NCBI GenBank assembly: GCA_947652605.1
Contig: CANTFG010000133.1
Span: forward strand, 97,906-161,905
DNA length: 64,000 nt
From: Elmis aenea
Lineage: Eukaryota; Arthropoda; Insecta; Coleoptera; Elmidae
Direction: 5' to 3'
Shown: piece by piece, positions 60,762 to 64,000 of the stretch
How positions within the stretch are numbered: the first letter of the stretch is position 1
Layout of the letters: the number at the start of each line of letters is the position of its first letter
Position numbers and translations under genes: made by a program
The notes under the pieces: generated by a model
What the model saw: only the letters and a program-made list of their open reading frames with translations
What the model was told of the DNA's origin: nothing
Database searches by the model: none

Positions 60762-62232
60762 GAATAACTTTGTAAATTAAATTTCAAAATAGTTGAGACA
60801 AACGGCATTATACTAAGAAAAATAAACTCTATAACATACTAAAATTTGAACAAAATCGTAAGAGCCGTTTTCGAGAAAAATTTTCAAAATTTTTAATTTT
60901 TTGAATAACTTTGTAAATTAAATTTCAAAATAGTTGAGACAAACGGCATTATACTAAGAAAAATAAACTCTATAACATACTAAAATTTGAACAAAATCGT
61001 AAGAGCCGTTTTCGAGAAAAATTTTCAAAATTTTTAATTTTTTGAATAACTTTGTAAATTAAATTTCAAAATAGTTGAGACAAACGGCATTATACTAAGA
61101 AAAATAAACTCTATAACATACTAAAATTTGAACCAAATCATAAGAGCCGTTTTCGAGAAAAATTTTCAAAATTTTTTATTTTTTGAATAACTTTGTAAAT
61201 TAAATTTCAAAATAGTTGAGACAAACGGCATTATACTAAGAAAAATAAACTCTATAACATACTAAAATTTGAACAAAATCGTAAAAGCCGTTTTCAAGAA
61301 AAATTTTCAAAATTTTAAATTTTTTGAATAACTTTGTAAATTAAATTTCAAAATAGTTGAGACAAACGGCATTATACTAAGAAAAATAAACTCTATAACA
61401 TACTAAAATTTGAACAAAATCGTAAGAGCCGTTTTCGAGAAAAATTTTCAAAATTTTTAATTTTTTGAATAACTTTGTAAATTAAATTTCAAAATAGTTG
61501 AGACAAACGGCATTATACTAAGAAAAGTAAACTCTATAACATACTAAAATTTGAACAAAATCGTAAGAGCCGTTTTCGAGAAAAATTTTCAAAATTTTTA
61601 ATTTTTTGAATAACTTTGTAAAATTAATTTCAAAATAGTTGAGACAAACGGCATTATACTAAGAAAAATAAACTCTATAACATACTAAAATTTGAACAAA
61701 ATCGTAAAAGCCGTTTTCAAGAAAAATTTTCAAAATTTTAAATTTTTTGAATAACTTTGTAAATTAAATTTCAAAATAGTTGAGACAAACGGCATTATAC
61801 TAAGAAAAATAAACTCTATAACATACTAAAATTTGAACAAAATCGTAAGAGCCGTTTTCGAGAAAAATTTTCAAAATTTTTAATTTTTTGAATAACTTTG
61901 TAAATTAAATTTTAAAATAGTTGAGACAAACGGCATTATACTAAGAAAAATAAACTCTATAACATACTAAAATTTGAACAAAATCGTAAGAGCCGTTTTC
62001 GAGAAAAAATTTCAAAATTTTTAATTTTTTGAATAACTTTGTAAATTAAATTTCAAAATAGTTGAGACAAACGGCATTATACTAAGAAAAGTAAACTCTA
62101 TAACATACTAAAATTTGAACAAAATCGTAAGAGCCGTTTTCGAGAAAAATTTTCAAAATTTTTAATTTTTTGAATAACTTTGTAAATTAAATTTCAAAAT
62201 AGTTGAGACAAACGGCATTATACTAAGAAAAA
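60762..62232 (+). repeat. A run, 10 x 141 + 61 bp
   Basis: Copy of 56865-58335, including GAACCAAATCATAAG and GTAAAATTAATTTC. Confidence 0.92.
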
Positions 62233-62693
62233 AAGGCTATATACTCTTTGCACTTTTTTCGACAGAAAAATCGATTTTCTTAAAACTATAGCAAATGACT
62301 TCAAACTTCTTATACACGTTAGTTTCGAGCAAGTTAAGGATTATTAGCCCCTAAATACGATTTTTAATTTTTCGCGAAAAATGGGAAAAGTACAAAGGCT
62401 ATAGTCTTTGCACTTTTTTCGACAAAAAAATCGATTTTCTTAAAACTACAGCAAATGGCTTCAAACTTCTTATACACATTAGTTATGAGCGAATTAAGGA
62501 TTATTAGCCCCTAAATACGATTTTTAATTTTTCGTGAAAAATGGGAAAAGTACAAAGGCTATAGTCTTTGCACTTTTTTCGACAAAAAAATCGATTTTCC
62601 TAAAACTACAGCAAATGGCTTCAAACTTCTTATACACGTTAGTTATGAGCAAATTAAGGATTATTAGCCCCTAAATACGATTTTTAATTTTTT
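62233..62693 (+). repeat. B block 42: B1-beta, B2 (CGATTTTC), long B3; J2b exit
   Basis: In the position of block 40 in the next 3,897-bp copy, but with an ordinary B2 and a J2b exit, so it came from a different block type. Confidence 0.92.
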
Positions 62694-63459
62694 GAATAAC
62701 TTTGTAAATTAAATTTCAAAATAGTTGAGACAAACGGCATTATACTAAGAAAAATAAACTTTATAACATACTAAAATTTGAACAAAATCGTAAGAGCCGT
62801 TTTCGAGAAAAATTTTCAAAATTTTTAATTTTTTGAATAACTTTGTAAAATTAATTTCAAAATAGTTGAGACAAACGGCATTATACTAAGAAAAATAAAC
62901 TCTATAACATACTAAAATTTGAACAAAATCGTAAAAGCCGTTTTCAAGAAAAATTTTCAAAATTTTAAATTTTTTGAATAACTTTGTAAATTAAATTTCA
63001 AAATAGTTGAGACAAACGGCATTATACTAAGAAAAATAAACTCTATAACATACTAAAATTTGAACAAAATCGTAAGAGCCGTTTTCGAGAAAAATTTTCA
63101 AAATTTTTAATTTTTTGAATAACTTTGTAAATTAAATTTTAAAATAGTTGAGACAAACGGCATTATACTAAGAAAAATAAACTCTATAACATACTAAAAT
63201 TTGAACAAAATCGTAAGAGCCGTTTTCGAGAAAAAATTTCAAAATTTTTAATTTTTTGAATAACTTTGTAAATTAAATTTCAAAATAGTTGAGACAAACG
63301 GCATTATACTAAGAAAAGTAAACTCTATAACATACTAAAATTTGAACAAAATCGTAAGAGCCGTTTTCGAGAAAAATTTTCAAAATTTTTAATTTTTTGA
63401 ATAACTTTGTAAATTAAATTTCAAAATAGTTGAGACAAACGGCATTATACTAAGAAAAA
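62694..63459 (+). repeat. A run, 5 x 141 + 61 bp
   Basis: Shortened relative of 56865 and 60762: lacks 705 bp (five monomers) at its start, keeping the GTAAAATTAATTTC mark near 62846. AAACTTTATAAC near 62757 is private. Confidence 0.92.
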
Positions 63460-64000
63460 AAGGCTATATACTCTTTGCACTTTTTTCGACAGAAAAATCG
63501 ATTTTCTTAAAACTATAGCAAATGACTTCAAACTTCTTATACACGTTAGTTTCGAGCAAGTTAAGGATTATTAGCCCCTAAATACGATTTTTAATTTTTC
63601 GCGAAAAATGGGAAAAGTACAAAGGCTATAGTCTTTGCACTTTTTTCGACAAAAAAATCGACTTTCTTAAAACTACAGCAAATGGCTTCAAACTTCTTAT
63701 ACACATTAGTTATAAGCGAATTAAGGATTATTAGCCCCTAAATACGATTTTTAATTTTTCGTGAAAAATGGGAAAAGTACAAAGGCTATAGTCTTTGCAC
63801 TTTTTTCGACAAAAAAATCGATTTTCCTAAAACTACAGCAAATGGCTTCAAACTTCTTATACACGTTAGTTATGAGCAAATTAAGGATTATTAGCCCCTA
63901 AATACGATTTTTAATTTTTCGTGAAAAATGGGAAAAGTACAAAGGCTATAATAGTCTTTGCACTTTTTTCGACAAAAAAATCGATTTTCTTAAAACTACA
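63460..64000 (+). repeat. B block 43: B1-beta, B2 (CGACTTTC), complete B3, B2 (AATAGTC), cut by window end
   Basis: Same order and marks as block 40, 5,124 bp upstream. The fourth unit is incomplete because the window ends. Confidence 0.9.

Larger units (their letters stand above)
58818..62714 (+). repeat. 3,897-bp tandem segment, copy 2
   Basis: Starts inside block 40 and contains block 41. It ends at block 42, where the exit changes to J2b. Confidence 0.85.
1..64000 (+). repeat. Two-family satellite array with higher-order repeats
   Basis: Every base belongs to one of two tandem-repeat families (A, 141 bp; B, about 160 bp), all in one orientation. No inverted unit, transposon or unique spacer was seen. 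The repeats continue past both ends: the window opens at A phase 1 and closes inside a B unit. Very low G+C, long-range homogenisation and nested segmental copies are known traits of eukaryotic centromeric and pericentromeric satellites. The chromosomal location is inferred. The host could be an arthropod by general style, but this is a weak guess. Confidence 0.97.

Noticed and set aside
1..64000. CRISPR array
   Set aside because: Repeats are about 141-160 bp and directly adjacent, with no unique spacers and no cas genes.
1..64000. CENP-B box in A or B
   Set aside because: TTCG occurs in both families (CGTTTTCGAGAAA, TTTTTCGACAAA) but the CGGG half of the known box is absent at the required spacing.
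1..64000. Telomeric repeats, rRNA, tRNA or other RNA genes
   Set aside because: No short G-rich telomere motif, no tRNA-like or rRNA-like stretch, and no region outside the two satellites.
1..64000. Bacterial, phage or plasmid sequence
   Set aside because: 64 kb with no credible gene and with nested satellite higher-order repeats does not fit any known prokaryotic replicon.

Overview
The whole 64,000-base window is satellite DNA. I see no gene, RNA gene, mobile element, CRISPR array or unique sequence. Two tandem-repeat families alternate head to tail on the same strand. Family A has a 141-bp monomer (31 G+C of 141 in a consensus copy, about 22%) and fills about 45.1 kb. Family B has a unit of about 160 bp (about 30% G+C) and fills about 18.9 kb in 43 short blocks. 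The strong AT-richness, long homogenised head-to-tail arrays and higher-order repeats point to eukaryotic (peri)centromeric or other constitutive heterochromatin. The style of the A monomer reminds me of arthropod satellites, but I cannot identify the organism.

Layout. A runs of 1 to 17 monomers are interrupted by B blocks, usually of three units (B1-B2-B3). A and B always meet at the same bases. Every A run before a B block stops at A phase 119 (phase 1 = the first T of TTTGAACAAAATC). Every A run after a B block restarts at phase 32 (junction J2a, 32 blocks) or phase 59 (junction J2b, 10 blocks). Run lengths therefore follow n x 141 + 88 or n x 141 + 61. The only deviations I found are a recurrent 2-bp deletion and one island of 150-bp monomers at 21.07-21.52 kb.

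Higher-order structure. The array is built from nested and tandem segmental copies: 4,761 bp (1-7.75 kb), 1,082 bp (two sites), 2,069 bp (6.83-10.97 kb), 4,090 bp (12.84-21.02 kb), 937 bp (two sites), 3,978 bp (30.46-38.4 kb), 2,279 bp (40.5-43.8 and 47.4-51.3 kb), 797 bp (43.75-45.35 kb) and 3,897 bp (54.9-62.7 kb). Dispersed copies lie at offsets of 3,941, 6,859 and 9,298 bp. Several breakpoints fall inside B blocks and leave hybrid or unusually long blocks (34133, 53615, 54599, 58336, 63460), as expected from unequal exchange. At 21.0 kb a divergent A' island forms the edge of the 4,090-bp duplication.

A 79-codon open frame starting at TTG recurs 19 times across the A-to-B junction. I treat it as a by-product of homogenised repeats, not a gene. 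Offsets and counts were read by eye from the numbered sequence; percent identities were not computed.
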